This document shows positions 42,407 to 54,263 of a DNA stretch of 64,000 bases, one piece after another. The notes under the pieces were generated by a model. That model made no database searches, had not been told where the DNA came from, and was given only the letters and a program-made list of their open reading frames with translations. The stretch spans positions 9,670,989 to 9,734,988 of the forward strand of contig OU744451.1 in assembly GCA_916610825.1 (NCBI GenBank), read 5' to 3'. The DNA comes from Haliclystus octoradiatus. Lineage: Eukaryota > Cnidaria > Staurozoa > Stauromedusae > Haliclystidae. Position 1 is the first letter of the stretch. Each line of letters opens with the position of its first letter. A program made the translations under genes and the position numbers.

Positions 42407-44903
42407 AATGACCAGGTGAGAAGACCAGTACATCCAATGGCCACGCCAAAAGATGTTATTACTGCTGTATCACCTGGTTCAAAACATTTCAGTACGATGG
42501 ATGCCAAACATGGGTATTGGCAATTACCACTTGATGAAAAGTCACGAGATTTAACTTGTTTTATGACCCCATGGGGGTAGATATATACATTTACGTTCAC
42601 CAATGGGATTTATAGCTTCAGGTGACGCCTACAATTTGAGGGGTGATATTGCCCTATCCGGACTTCAAAAAGTCCACAAAATTGTTGATGAAATTCTCGC
42701 AGATGATAATAATTTTCAAGAACATGTGATAAGAATCATCAGTATATTAGAACGCTGTCGAACGCATAATATAACACTGAATCCAGAAAATTTCATTTTG
42801 CTGAAGAAAAAGTTAAATTTGCTGGATATATTTTATCACAATCCGGAATTACAGCGGATCCACGTAAAACGGATGCAATTAGATTATTTCCACCACCTAA
42901 TACTCGCACGGAATTACGGTCATTTATGGGTTTAGTGAATCAATTTGGACAATTTACACCACGGATCAGTAGCTTGGCAAGTCCTCTACGAGAACTACTC
43001 AAACCATCGTTTGAGTTCTCCTGGAATGAAAGTCATACAAGGGCTTTCAATGATCTAAAAGACGTATTAACATCTACCCCTATCTTAGCTGGATTTGATC
43101 CAAATGCAGAGACAATTTTAGAAACTGACGCTTCTCGACTTGGCGGATTGGGGTATGTATTGCTTCAAAAACAAAATGATATTTGGCGTATGATACAATG
43201 CGGGTCACGATTTTTATTAGATGCTGAAACCCGCTACGCCACTATCGAGCTTAAATGCCTTGCTATTACATGGGCAATAAAAAATGTCATTTATACTTAA
43301 GTGGCTTGCCCGTATTCACTGTTATTACCGACCATAGACCTTTAATACCCATCATGAATAATTACACATTAGATCAAGTTACAAATGCTAGGCTTTTACG
43401 TTACAAATTACAATTAGCAGCTTATCATTTCACAACTACTTGGAAAAAAGGCACAACTCATTTTATACCTGACGCATTATCACGTGCACCATTGAAAGTG
43501 TCAGATAAAAATAAGCTCAGCGGTAAACAAGACACTATAGTTCACTTTCAACGACAAGCCACTTTAAAATTGACCTTAGCAGCTTTACATCAAGATAATG
43601 ATGATAATACTGACAGTGACACTGGTAATACACATAAAGCTCACCTCGCAGATAGAGAGTTGGACAGAATAAGAGATATTGCTAATAATGATGTTGTTTA
43701 CAAAACTTTACTTACAGATATCGAGAGAGGAGAAATTAGTACAACTTCAAAACCCTATCAAAAGATTTTTAATGAACTTACTACCGATAATGGATTAATT
43801 TTATTTGGTTGCCGATTGATAATTCCGAAAGATTTAAGAAAAGAAATTTGTAAAACATTGCACGGATCACACCAAGGTATTGAACGAACCAAGCGGCGGG
43901 CCAGACAAACTGTTTATTGGCCTGGAATTAACTCAGATATTAAAAACCTTATAGAAAGATGTGAACCATGCCAAACAAGATTACCAAGCTTACCAAAGGA
44001 AGAATTTAAGAAAGATGTCAAACCAACGCGAGTATTTGAAAGTGTATTAGCTGATATATTTAGTCATGGTGGCCACACGTATCTCGTTTATGTAGACCGA
44101 TTATCAGGATTTCCCTTTATAACGGAATGGGAAAATGATCCTGCTGCTATTGACGTAATAAAAATTATTAGAAAATATTTCGTTTTAACTGGCGTGCCAG
44201 TTCAAATACGTACAAGACGGCGGACCGCAATTTAAAGCCAAGTCTTTTGGAGAGTTTATCGCTGGGGTATAAATTGGGCCCCCTCAACACCGTATTATCC
44301 ACAGTCGAACAGACACGCGGAGTCAGCAGTAAAATTAATGAAATATCTTGTTGCGAAACAACCCAATGGTGACATTAACTGTGAAGAGTTTTTACATGGT
44401 TTGTTAGAAATTCGAAACACACCGCGTGAAGATGGACGTTCACCAGCACAAATATTATATGGCCACCCTATGAGGTCAAGAGTTCCAGCGCATCATTCTG
44501 CTTTTGCACAAGTTTGGCAAACGCAAGCAGAGGACGCCGACAACAAACTAATTCAACTAAACAAGAGGCAAATATTTAATTATAATCGAACTGCTCATAA
44601 TTTGAAACCATTATGTATTGGTGACGGTGTTGTGATACAAGACATAAAATCAAAAAGATGGACCGAACAAGGAACGATTATCGGGATTGGAAAAAACAGG
44701 GACTATATCACGTGAAACGGCCATCGGGTAGACTGTACTGGAGAAATAGACGTTATTTAAGATTATCGAAATTAAATGATAAAAATATTAATATGAATGA
44801 TGAAACACAAATTTCTGATGGAGACAATAATACATCAGAAGATAATAATAACCTGCGAAGAAGTACACGGATTAAAACTAGACCAAAACGTTATGAACAT
44901 TAA
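42407..44903 (+). pseudogene. Gypsy-2 RT, RNase H and integrase (multiple frameshifts)
   Basis: RT continues in frame past the TGA (TMDAKHGYWQLPLDEKSRD), then changes frame after a G run at 42,572. The catalytic box reads IVDE in place of VDD. Further shifts occur near 42,800, 43,295, 44,210 and 44,700. RNase H (ETDASRLGGLGYVLLQ, ITDHRPL) and the integrase zinc motif (HGSHQGIE, CEPC) are recognisable. The core DDE region is split at 44,210 and carries a TAA. Several breaks sit in or next to homopolymers. Confidence 0.85.
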
Positions 44904-45054
44904 AAACTGACTTTAATTTCTAATCTCGATCTTATAAGTTACAATATATCCAACCTTTTTATGTTTTTTTTTTTTTTTTGTATATAATTGATATCAGACA
45001 AATAATTAATCATGTAAATGTTAGTTGATAACCAAGGAAATCAACTTGGGGAGG

Positions 45055-45152
45055 TGTAATGATATAACAGCATGACGCTGTGAATAACATGTAAGTAGAT
45101 TGTTTATGTTAAAGAAAGTCAGTTGAAGTTGAGATCACGAGAGATCATAACA
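45055..45152 (+). repeat. Gypsy-2 3' LTR (98 bp)
   Basis: Differs from the 5' LTR only at GACACT versus GACGCT. Confidence 0.9.
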
Positions 45153-45670
45153 ATAAGATTATGAATAAATTCCAAATTCACAGGTGTAATTCTAAATTAG
45201 AACGGCATTAAAACATTTCTTCAATCAACGCATCGTAACGATTAGTAGTTATGTCTATTTCCAAAACGAAAATGATTTTACCTTGGAAGTTTAGCATCCT
45301 AGGTCTCCTAGTTTTTCTTTGAATTGTAGCATGCTAGACCTCCTAGTCTTTACTTGTAGTCTGCCAACAACTTCGTATCAATATAATGTGCTTCTTCTGC
45401 ATGGCTGTAAAAATATCAAGTCAAGTTAGTCATTTTCTTTAAATCATTTTTGTCTAATGCAATTTCAATCGTTATAATTGTATTAGACAACGGAAATAGA
45501 CAACGTCATCGGTGCTGTTCACAGATACAATCGAATCACTTGTTAGATTTTAGCCAAGGAATGGCTCGAATTTTGTCCATTTGACGAAGTTTGAGTATTA
45601 AGTCTAATTAATAACTAATATGAATGCACTTCTTTATTGAAACAATCAGAAAGAATATATTTGTACCGCC

Positions 45671-45784
45671 ATGGAAGATCATAAATCTGTCATTTGGATA
45701 CTGATTTAGATGGTTTGAATCACATCATTGACTTCTGCTCTGACAAAAATAGATGATGTATCTTCCTTGGAAAAGAGAACAAAT
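45671..45784 (+). pseudogene. Dead signal-peptide exon of the six-cysteine family (copy 4)
   Basis: Begins gccATGGAAGATC with the same reading as copies 2 and 3 (MEDHKSVIWILI), but has two in-frame stops within the signal peptide. The donor site after the propeptide has been lost (aaatatat in place of aaaggtaa). Confidence 0.85.
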
Positions 45785-45979
45785 ATATCTTTGAAATATA
45801 TGTTACTATGGATACGAAAATAGAACTGCGTTGAGAATCACTTCAAACATTTACTGACCATTTTTACTTAGCTGTAATCAATATGTGATTGTCACTTATA
45901 AATTTTTAACTTTTCAGCCTTGTAAGTGCTTTCTCATGAGCGTGATCATTCTAGAACTTGATATCAGTCTTGTAATTAC

Positions 45980-46580
45980 GTAATGCATTGTTTTGTATCA
46001 AGTAGAGGATTGTTTTATATCTATTGTCCTACTTAACGTAACTCTGAAGCTTCCATTTGTAATCACGTATACCATGTAAATGTGAATCACTCTCTGTAAC
46101 GTATTTACTCTATCCACGCTGCCCTTCGTGGTCACAACACCTATATTAGAAAAGCTGATCCACCCAGAGCCCTCTAGCTATAAGAGTTGCGACTCTTGAG
46201 GCTCGCTAATAGCGATTTTCGTTCCGTTGAAAACGAGGTATTACTTTTGAACAAAAAGTTTTTCGAATGTTCAAATTTCGCAATCCTGGGTTTGACGGAA
46301 CGAAAATGGCGTTGATAAAATCACCTAGCTGGCATCTGTCAAATGGGAGCCAAGAGAGTCACATGAAAATGTGTCCCAACTATTGTAAATAGATGGTTCT
46401 GGGTCCACCTTCATAGAGGCTCTGTTTATCAACGGCCATATTAACCCTTCATTCATCCCTCCCTGATGGTGGCCAGCTACAGTTATTATCATCAAATAGA
46501 TACCTCAGAATCTTCTATTTACAAATGTGGGAATTCATTGTCAAACCCATTCCACCCGTTAAGATCACAGTGGACGCTCA
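45980..46580. mobile_element. ~600-bp insertion absent from the paralogous intron
   Basis: Interrupts alignment with 30,660-30,720 of gene 2. It has an internal inverted pair ATTTTCGTTCCGT (46,215) and ACGGAACGAAAAT (46,295), and a higher GC content than the flanks. Ends and class are undetermined. Confidence 0.4.
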
Positions 46581-47710
46581 TTAACTAAAATATAACATCC
46601 AATAAAACCCCCTAAGTAGTAACAATTAGTCAAATCAAGTAGATCTATATCAGTCCTGAATCTCCAGAAGCAACTTTGATTAAAATTTCGACAAACACAG
46701 GAGTGAGACAATCGAAATTGAATAAAGATGATGAAAAAATTACAGTTGAAAATAATATCGATTTTTAAACATCATTCAATCCGAACAAATAGGAAAATTC
46801 TATCAAAGTATCGCAAAAAATATTATTCCCCCAAAGCACTGCGGCTCAATGAGTGTTACAAATAAAAAACAATAACTCATCCATATACAACATATGATAT
46901 TTATCTTATTTCAAATGCACTTCGACTATATCAAGTTTAACTTATATAGACAACAATATAGAATGTTGATTTGAGTTTGTCAAGAGAGCTTCGTAATGTT
47001 TCTGCTTTGCTTTAATAAATACAAACTTGTTGTTTATCGCCATCGAAAATCCTCTTCATTAAACAAGCTAACTAAATAAACCAGCAGCAATTCCTTAAAT
47101 AATTTCTCTGATAATATGTAAAAAAATTTAGAACTGTATAGATATACAGTAATAATCTTTCATATTATCTTCACTATCACACTATATTATAATCTTTTAT
47201 ACAATACTATCTAGTATAATGGACTTTTTAAAATTTCCTTCCCTCGGATACCACCTACATGATGCTCAAAATTATTATTTCTATTGTTGATGTACCATTT
47301 ACTTATATGTTCACCTTTGACAATAAACCATATCCCACCAGAGGCCATTGTTTGCAACTTATAACAATTCTGAAGACAAATTCTGAATGTCGTCGGCATT
47401 ATTCCAGCGAAAGAAAAGCTCTTCCTGATTTAAGTTATTATTGCAAGATATAGCATTAAATTTCCAACGACCCTTATGTAAGTGCTGCCTCTTTTTCATA
47501 TCATGTTCTCCCTCCTTGCTCGAAGCCTTACAGTTGGGCTTTACTATCATAGTATATTACTCTTTATGTATACATCGTATTATTAGATATTATCTAAAAC
47601 AGTAAAACAGTGCTCGATGTCAGCTGACAGAGCATCGCATTAGCTGATATTATGTGATGCAGTGTTTAGTCTATTGCAGACTTTTTTATTGATATGTACT
47701 TTCTCTTCAG

Positions 47711-47863
47711 AGGAGTTCCTGTTATCTATTCAAAAAATGTTCGTCAAACTCTGACTGTTACTCCTGCAATATCTCTGGAATAACTTGCAGACTTTATTTT
47801 GGCATAAAAAGATGCATGATGAAATCAAATGGTCCGCCACTCAGAATAGGAAAGCGAGGTTAA
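47711..47863 (+). CDS. Intact six-cysteine exon (copy 3/4)
   Basis: Follows a good acceptor (tttctcttcag) in phase 0 and encodes RSSCYLFKKC, then the remaining four cysteines with spacing C-x5-C-x5-C-x2-C-x6-C-x8-C identical to genes 1 and 2. It ends RIGKRG and TAA, where G-K-R could serve as an amidation and cleavage signal. There are no stops or frameshifts although the adjacent signal exon (45,671) is dead. An intact donor exon in the matching phase exists at 39,676-39,789. Confidence 0.6.
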   Translation, partial: RSSCYLFKKCSSNSDCYSCNISGITCRLYFGIKRCMMKSNGPPLRIGKRG

Positions 47864-48225
47864 CAACATTTTGCAGACTAATTATGGCATGAAATGATCA
47901 TGAAACTTATCATTGCTATGCTTATAGTATAGTAATATAGACATAATATAAACACATGCTTCTTATTTTACATTCTTTGTTATAACGTAAGAAGACTCAC
48001 GGCCATTTATCTATATTTGCCTATGTTTATATATCTATGTTTATCATATTTTTATTAGTTATTGTCAATATTTTTAAATTCCCAGTCTAAATATTACAAT
48101 TGTAATTAATATTATTTTGCATTGTCTTTTTCTATTTTAAATTCTCTTCTTCGGGAAATATTCCTTTTTCTACTTCACTGTCACGCATTCGTGTCATTTA
48201 ACTTATTCAAGTTTCATGTCGTTTT

Positions 48226-48425
48226 TGTTGTGTAACTTACCACACTGATAAGATAAGATATACATATACTAATGTAAAGACTGTAAACACGAGACTACTC
48301 ATAGCATCAACCACTCATTGTACTGCTCAACATAAGACTGTTTTATTGCTACGTGTGAACAAATACATATAACAACTAACACATACGTAATCACATGATA
48401 ACATTGAAGTGTGCATAACACTACA
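48226..48425 (-). repeat. Gypsy-3 3' LTR
   Basis: Same ends as the 5' LTR. Five extra bases in an AAGAT repeat account for the length difference. Confidence 0.88.
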
Positions 48426-48584
48426 TTCCTTCCAATAGATTTATATAGATTCATAATTTAACATAAAGTGACAATTAAATAACTTTCATAATGAATAACA
48501 TATTCAATACCTGTAAGAATTTATTAACTCAATATATATCATATAATATCAAAACAGATTACTTCTTTATAAAATAAAATAATC

Positions 48585-49633
48585 TCAGCACTCATCAAAT
48601 CCGTAATATTGCGGAGGCTGAGATACACGCTTTGGGCGTTTCAAAAACTGTTCTACCTGTCTTTTATGTATAGCCCCATTATCATTCTTCACAAACATAT
48701 TACGTGACCCAGTAGCTTTATCTATAGCCCCATCTGACCATTTGGATTTATTCTTTCTGTAGTCTCTGAATCGTACTTCATCTCCGATAACATTTTTCTG
48801 TAGTAACAACGTCTTTACTCATTCTTTTCTTGACTTCAGACAAACAAGACAATCTGGTCCGAACTGGACGCAATAAAGCCAGTTCCGCAGGTGTAAAATG
48901 CGTAGTACTGTGTGGTGTAGTGCGATAGCTTAACAAAACGTTATTAACTGCATCGCAAAGATCATCACCTCGTTTTTCTTTTTAGACGATTTCTTAACTG
49001 TCTGTACTGCCCTCTCTGCTTCACCATTCGTTGCCGGATGATGCGGTGCAGTCGGTACATGGTGGATCCCACATTGGGGAATAAAATCTTTGAATTCTTG
49101 GGATGAAAATTGAGGACCATTGTCCGACACTAAAACTTTAGGGTAATCATACCTGCAAAACCATGTATTTAACAATCGTATAATGGTTTCACTACCATCA
49201 TTAGTTCCAGTTCCAGCCACTTCAGGCCACTTTGAGTGAGCGTCTTCAATAATTAACAGAGCCTCCCTCTTGACCTTAGGAGAATAATCCACTCTATCAA
49301 AAGGTAACTGTGGCCAAGACCATTGAATAACTGGCTGTTTTGGTGTATTGGTCATCTTTTGACATATATCACGATCGTCGACATAATTACTAACAGCTAC
49401 ATCAATTTGAGGGCACCAACACTGAATATTAGCAACATCCGCATTCTAACGCAGCCTGGATGATTGACGTGTAATTCTTCTAAAGTAATATTACGTAGTA
49501 CAGAGGGAATTACCAAACGGCGACCCCATAAAATAATATCATCATGATTTTTTAACTCAAGCCTCTTTTTGAAATATGGTAGTAGAGCAACCGCAGGAGA
49601 ATGACCTCCCCAACTATCTTTTGTGTACTTCAA
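48585..49633 (-). pseudogene. Gypsy-3 integrase remnants
   Basis: 49,633-49,397 holds the zinc-binding region (RRLVIPSVLR, then ELHVNHPG). 49,355-48,930 holds the catalytic core (LPFDRVDYS, VLVSDNGPQF, NGEAERAVQTVKK) with D, D, E all present. 48,809-48,585 is the C-terminal chromo-like/GPY region (GDEVRFRDYRKNKSKW). At least two frame changes separate the pieces. Confidence 0.82.
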
Positions 49634-50449
49634 GATTTATTTTAGTACGTCGTCCTTTGCAGTCTCTTGCTTAATATCTTCACCACTCAAGAGTAACCGA
49701 TGAGATTTGCTTTCCATAAAATTATTCAGAAGAATCTAATACATCAACAGTCTCTTCAGCATGTAACCGACTTAATGCATCACCATTTCCCAACTCAGTA
49801 CCAGGAGTATATTCTAACTTGAAATTGAATGCCCCCAACCTAATTGCCCAGCGTTGTAAACGTGCTGCTGTTAATGTTGGTTAATTATCTTTGGTACCAA
49901 TAATATGTAATAAAGGCTTATCATTTGTTATAATAGTGAATTCTCTGCCATATTCATACTGACGAAATTTCTCCACGCCATAAATAATTGCCAACGCCTC
50001 TCGGTCTATTTGTTCATAATTCCTTTCTGAAGACGTTAATGATCTATGAACATAAGCAATTGGGTGTTACGTACCATCCACCTCACGATGAGAAAGTACA
50101 GAGCCAAGACCAAAAGGAGATGTATCACATTGCAATAAAATCGCTTTCTTGGCATCATAATTACATAATACCGGTGCAGGTGTTAACAGAGGTTTAATCG
50201 AATTAAAAGCCAGCTGACACTCCTCCGTCCAATCCCACTTAATATTTTTCCGTTAATGCATTTAATGACTGTGCGACAGTAGATAAACCGGCACAAAACC
50301 TACCATAGTAATTCACTAGCCCTAAAAATGATCGAAATTCTGATACATTCATAGGTACAGATGCAGATACCACAGATTTGACTTTATCACTGTCAGCTTC
50401 TACCCCATTAACTCTGATAACATATGTCCAAGGTAAACCAGTATATCTT

Positions 50450-51800
50450 TCATAAACTCCCTTTTGTTTTTGTTTAAACGTATTACATGCTTTTGGAATA
50501 TAGATAAAATCTCAGTAGTAATTTTTAACAACTCTTACTCATTTTCAGCAGCCAGCAAAACGTCATCCATATACGCTAATACATTTTCTGTAACAGGTGA
50601 CAACAATTAACTTCTCCATTGTTTTCTGACATACAGCTGGTGCCCCTGGGGGGTAACTCCCATACTGCTGCTATACGGGGACGTGCCACTTTTTTGGGTC
50701 CATATTTAAGCTGAGAAATACATTTTTTTGGTAGGAAATCATAGAATATCAAACGTTTGGGTCCCATTTCCCATTTCGATTTTCTAGAGAATTTGGGAAA
50801 AAACTGAATTTGAAAGCTGAAAACTGAAAGTTGGATTTGAATTGTTACTCATAAAAATGGAACATCCTCGCATAGAGTCTATATGGAAGTACCCTCCCTG
50901 CACTTTTTGGGTAGCATTTTCATGTTTTTTTATAACAATTTGGGTAGCTTTTGAAGGATTTTTGGGACTTTTCGGGTACTGCTCATGTTTCCAAAGTGGC
51001 ACCCCCCCGTCAATGCGGCACTTGGAGTTACCCCCCGGGGCTGGTGCACAGTAAATACCATAAGACAAACGTTTATGTCGATATAACCCGTTATGAGTGT
51101 TAATTGTAAGAATATCTCTACATGACTCTAACACTTTTAATTGTTCATAACAACGAGAAAAATCTAATTTAGTGAACAATTTACATCCATTCAATTTATT
51201 AAATAAATATTCCAACGTAAGAAAAGGATATTTATCGATAACAATTTGTGGATTAACGCTCCGTTCAAAATCTGAACAAATACGAATTTTACTATCCGAT
51301 TTTGGGACGTTCACTGTAGGTGACGCCCAATCACTTGAATCCACCTTTTCTAACGATCCTCTACTTCCAGCTAAGTCTAACGAATCTTCTATAACAGGAC
51401 GAAGTGCAAACGGCACAGGTGTAGCTCTACAGAATGATGAAACAGCATCTTCTGTAAGTGTTATTTTAACTTTGTAACCTTTAATTTTACCTAAATCATC
51501 TCCGAATACATCTTTAAAACGATCTAATACTTCTTGTGAATCTTTGATAAAAAATATCATTTGAAACAGAACATACATTTTTGTGGTTTAACGAAACCAA
51601 TTCCATTTTCTGTAACGCATTAATACTAAGAACACTTTCGAGTCGATCATCAACTACAAAAAAGTTTACAACGTATTTATTGTTATTAACAATATTTACA
51701 ACGGGTAAAACAAGCTGACCTAACGCGGATAACGATGTACCGTCATACATCGTTATACATACATACAATAAACAGCCTACAGTTAAATCCATCAAAAACT
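50450..51800 (-). pseudogene. Gypsy-3 protease/RT remnants, split by a MITE
   Basis: 51,795-51,514 is the protease-RT linker region (SINALQKMELV). 51,578-51,048 reads as RT (DRFKDVFGDDLGKIKGYKVK, then CSDFERSVNPQIVIDKYPF, FTKLDFSRCY). The frame then runs into the MITE. Beyond it, near 50,570-50,540, LAYMDDVLLAAENE is the catalytic box. The RNase H region (50,450-49,640) has many stops. Confidence 0.8.
50644..51039. mobile_element. 396-bp MITE with 8-bp target duplication
   Basis: Flanked by GCTGGTGC on both sides (50,636-50,643 and 51,040-51,047). The ends are inverted: CCCTGGGGGGTAACTCC on the left and GGAGTTACCCCCCGGG on the right. Removing it restores the RT sequence around the duplication. 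An 8-bp duplication points to hAT, with P or Merlin as alternatives. The C/G-run ends are not the usual hAT termini. Confidence 0.85.
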
Positions 51801-51839
51801 CAATGTATTATTATCACCAACAAAACAGATCCAATTAAC

Positions 51840-52812
51840 GACTATATCACAATTGAAACAACTGAATTACCCTGATTAGAAAGTATCAAGATACTTGGAG
51901 CCCACATCGACAGTAAACTAACCATGAAAAAACATCTCAAAAACTGCATCTGCAAGGCCAACATATGTCTCTACCAAGCAAAGCAATTCAAACGATCATT
52001 AAACCCACAACTTTCCACCACATTAGATACATCATATATCCGTCCTCACCTTGAAAACTGCAGTCTATTACTTCTCGGCATCAATCAAAGCGATAACTTA
52101 AAACTTGAACGCATGCAAAAAAATCCATCACTCAACTTACTTCTTGCTACAACAATCATTGTGAAGATCACCTCCTCCAAAGCCTTCATGCTAGAAGAAT
52201 AGTGAAGCTAGCCACAATAATCCACAAAACACTCAAAATTGAAACCCCAACTTGATATTCACCCTCTTCAAAATATCTATTACCAAATATACATCATCCG
52301 AACATCCAAAAAACCTTATCTCACCTCGATGTCATACAGCCTCACTCAGATGGTCATTTGTGGCAGTTGGGACAAGGCTATGGCAATTTATACCACATAC
52401 AATACTGAAAACTAGTATTCAAACTTTTAAAAGAACATTATCAGAATACGTCACAGCTTTGGGATGGAAAAGAATGTACCATCTGATGAATATTAGCAGC
52501 CGTTAAAAAATACTTAACCAACTAACATACGTGATTATTGAAAAAGAAAAAACAACATTATTATTATTAACATTATTATATTATAATTATACTTATTTTT
52601 ATTATTTCCATTATTATATATAATTTCTTCGTTTTTCTTATTCAATGTTTTGATCATTATATCCACTATTGTTATTACTGATATTATTATAGTTTGCTGT
52701 TGTAAATATTATTACTTATTGTTATTATTCTCATTTTATATTCGTATCAATAATGTAAAACGAGCTGCAAATGCTCATTTTGGTAACGAATTCAAATAAA
52801 ACACACACACAT
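51840..52812 (+). mobile_element. 5'-truncated LINE inside gypsy-3
   Basis: The plus strand reads IKILGAHIDSKLTMKKHLKN, then SYIRPHLENCSLL and NLKLERMQK: thumb-domain motifs of a CR1/jockey-like RT. After a frame change, GTRLWQFIPHTI and FKRTLSEY give the C-terminal end. A 3' region with TTATTATTA repeats and an AAAACACACACACA tail follows. Orientation is opposite to the host element. Confidence 0.75.
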
Positions 52813-52829
52813 ACGTAAATTCTGAGCAG

Positions 52830-54048
52830 ACTTCAACTTAGCATTTTCAGGTACAAATTTATAGCACAATAGATTACATGTAGCTCCACCATCTAACTAA
52901 AAACGAACCTTTCTATCAGATATCAAACTACGAGTACTCCATAACGAATTATCACTAGCGTCACTCTATTTCGAAATAACGACTTCTTCATCTAAAGATT
53001 CGATGATATCTATACTATACGAATTTACAGCACACACTGAAAAGTTTTTATTCGATTTCGATTTACCCTTACACCCTTTAGATTTTCTATAATGTCCCAA
53101 TTTATCACACGTGTGACATTTAACATTACGGGCGGGACAATTATCCTTACCACGAATATGTGATTTGTCACAAAACTGACAGTCAATTCTATCACCTGAC
53201 GAAAATTGGCAGACTTCCCAACATCACTTTTACATGTCTTTCGTTATTTGATTTATCTATAATGAAAGCAACACTTGTTACTTTCTTGTCTATACTAGCA
53301 GTACGTGAATCAGCAGCCTCAGAGGCTCTAGCTATTTCAAGAATACGAGATAGTGTAATATTTCTTCTCGAAGGTATTTCTTCCTTAAATCCAACGAAAA
53401 ACAACTGTGTATAACTTGATCTAAGATCGTAACATCAACTAATGAAATTTTACACGAGCATACAAAGTCACAATCTGAACACAGAGCACGAAGACGAGTT
53501 ACATACGCATCAGTACGTTCATTTGGTTTCTGACAGCATTCACGAAATAAAAAACGTTCATACCTGATGCTCTTCAGAGGCATAAAATATTTATCAAACG
53601 CGTTAGTTAATAGCATGGTCTTCTGTATTCTCCTTTAATTCTAATGTCTCCTTAAGTTCTTGTAATTCACTCCCATGAACATGCAATAATAGCGAAGATT
53701 TTCTTGCTGGAGTCAACTGACCACCCAACGCAGTGATATAAATATTAAACGACTTCAACCATTTTCCCACCGACTAGCGACAGTAGAAGGTGGCGACAAT
53801 GTAAACACGGAAGGTGCTGGCACATCCAGCGTTTCTGTTAATCTATTTACATTTTCAGTTCTCGAGTCTCTATGAACTAATTCAGACTTTGATATGAAAT
53901 CGAACGTATTAGGGTTAATGCCAGCAGCAGATAAGCCAACTTTCAATCGTTCGACTAGCTCATCTGTACTTCCTTCTGTTGAAAACCCCCATTTCGTATA
54001 CAAGCAGCAATAGCTTGCTCTTTCTGATAAACGACAGCAATAACACAT
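52830..54048 (-). pseudogene. Gypsy-3 gag remnants
   Basis: Successive short frames: a Gag N-terminal part at 54,048-53,755, a capsid part (ECCQKPNERTDAYVTRLRAL) at 53,616-53,332, and CCHC knuckle remnants near 53,040-53,180. Multiple stops and shifts separate them. Confidence 0.7.
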
Positions 54049-54068
54049 TACTCATCCTCGTCGCCAAT

Positions 54069-54263
54069 TGTTGTGTAACTTACAACACTAATAAGATATA
54101 CATATACTAATGTAAAGACTGTAAACATGAGACTATTCATAACATCAACCACTCATTGTACTGCTCAACATAAGACTGTTTTATTGCTACGTGTGAACAT
54201 ATACACATAACAACTAACACATACGTAATCACATGATAACATTGAAGTGTGCATAACACTACA
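54069..54263 (-). repeat. Gypsy-3 5' LTR
   Basis: Minus-strand reading TGTAGTGTTATGC to TTACACAACA. Confidence 0.88.

Larger units (their letters stand above)
40407..45152 (+). mobile_element. Ty3/gypsy element 2 with very short (98-bp) LTRs
   Basis: 4,746 bp, LTRs 40,407-40,504 and 45,055-45,152 (one difference), perfect 5-bp target duplication ATAAG (40,402-40,406 and 45,153-45,157). TGGCGCAGTTG primer site at 40,505; purine tract CTTGGGGAGG before the 3' LTR. Gag, protease, RT, RNase H and integrase are all present in order but broken by about seven frame changes and a stop. Confidence 0.92.
48226..54263 (-). mobile_element. Ty3/gypsy element 3, decayed, with nested insertions
   Basis: LTRs 48,226-48,425 (200 bp) and 54,069-54,263 (195 bp), several differences plus a small indel. 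Flanks GTTTT and GATTT are a 5-bp target duplication with one change, confirmed by the uninterrupted paralogue near 32,700. On the minus strand a primer site TTGGCGACGAGGA follows the 5' LTR and a GGAAGGAA tract precedes the 3' LTR. Gag, RT (YMDD) and integrase fragments are spread over many frames. A LINE fragment (about 51,840-52,812) and a MITE (50,644-51,039) lie inside. Confidence 0.9.

Noticed and set aside
44960..44985. Poly(T) run as a termination or processed-pseudogene tail
   Set aside because: It sits inside gypsy-2 between the end of integrase and the 3' LTR, with no sign of a separate insertion.
50842..51054. 70-codon frame (FWVAFSCFFITIWVAFEGFL)
   Set aside because: It is entirely within the 396-bp MITE; the repeated TTTGGGTAGC words make it look hydrophobic.
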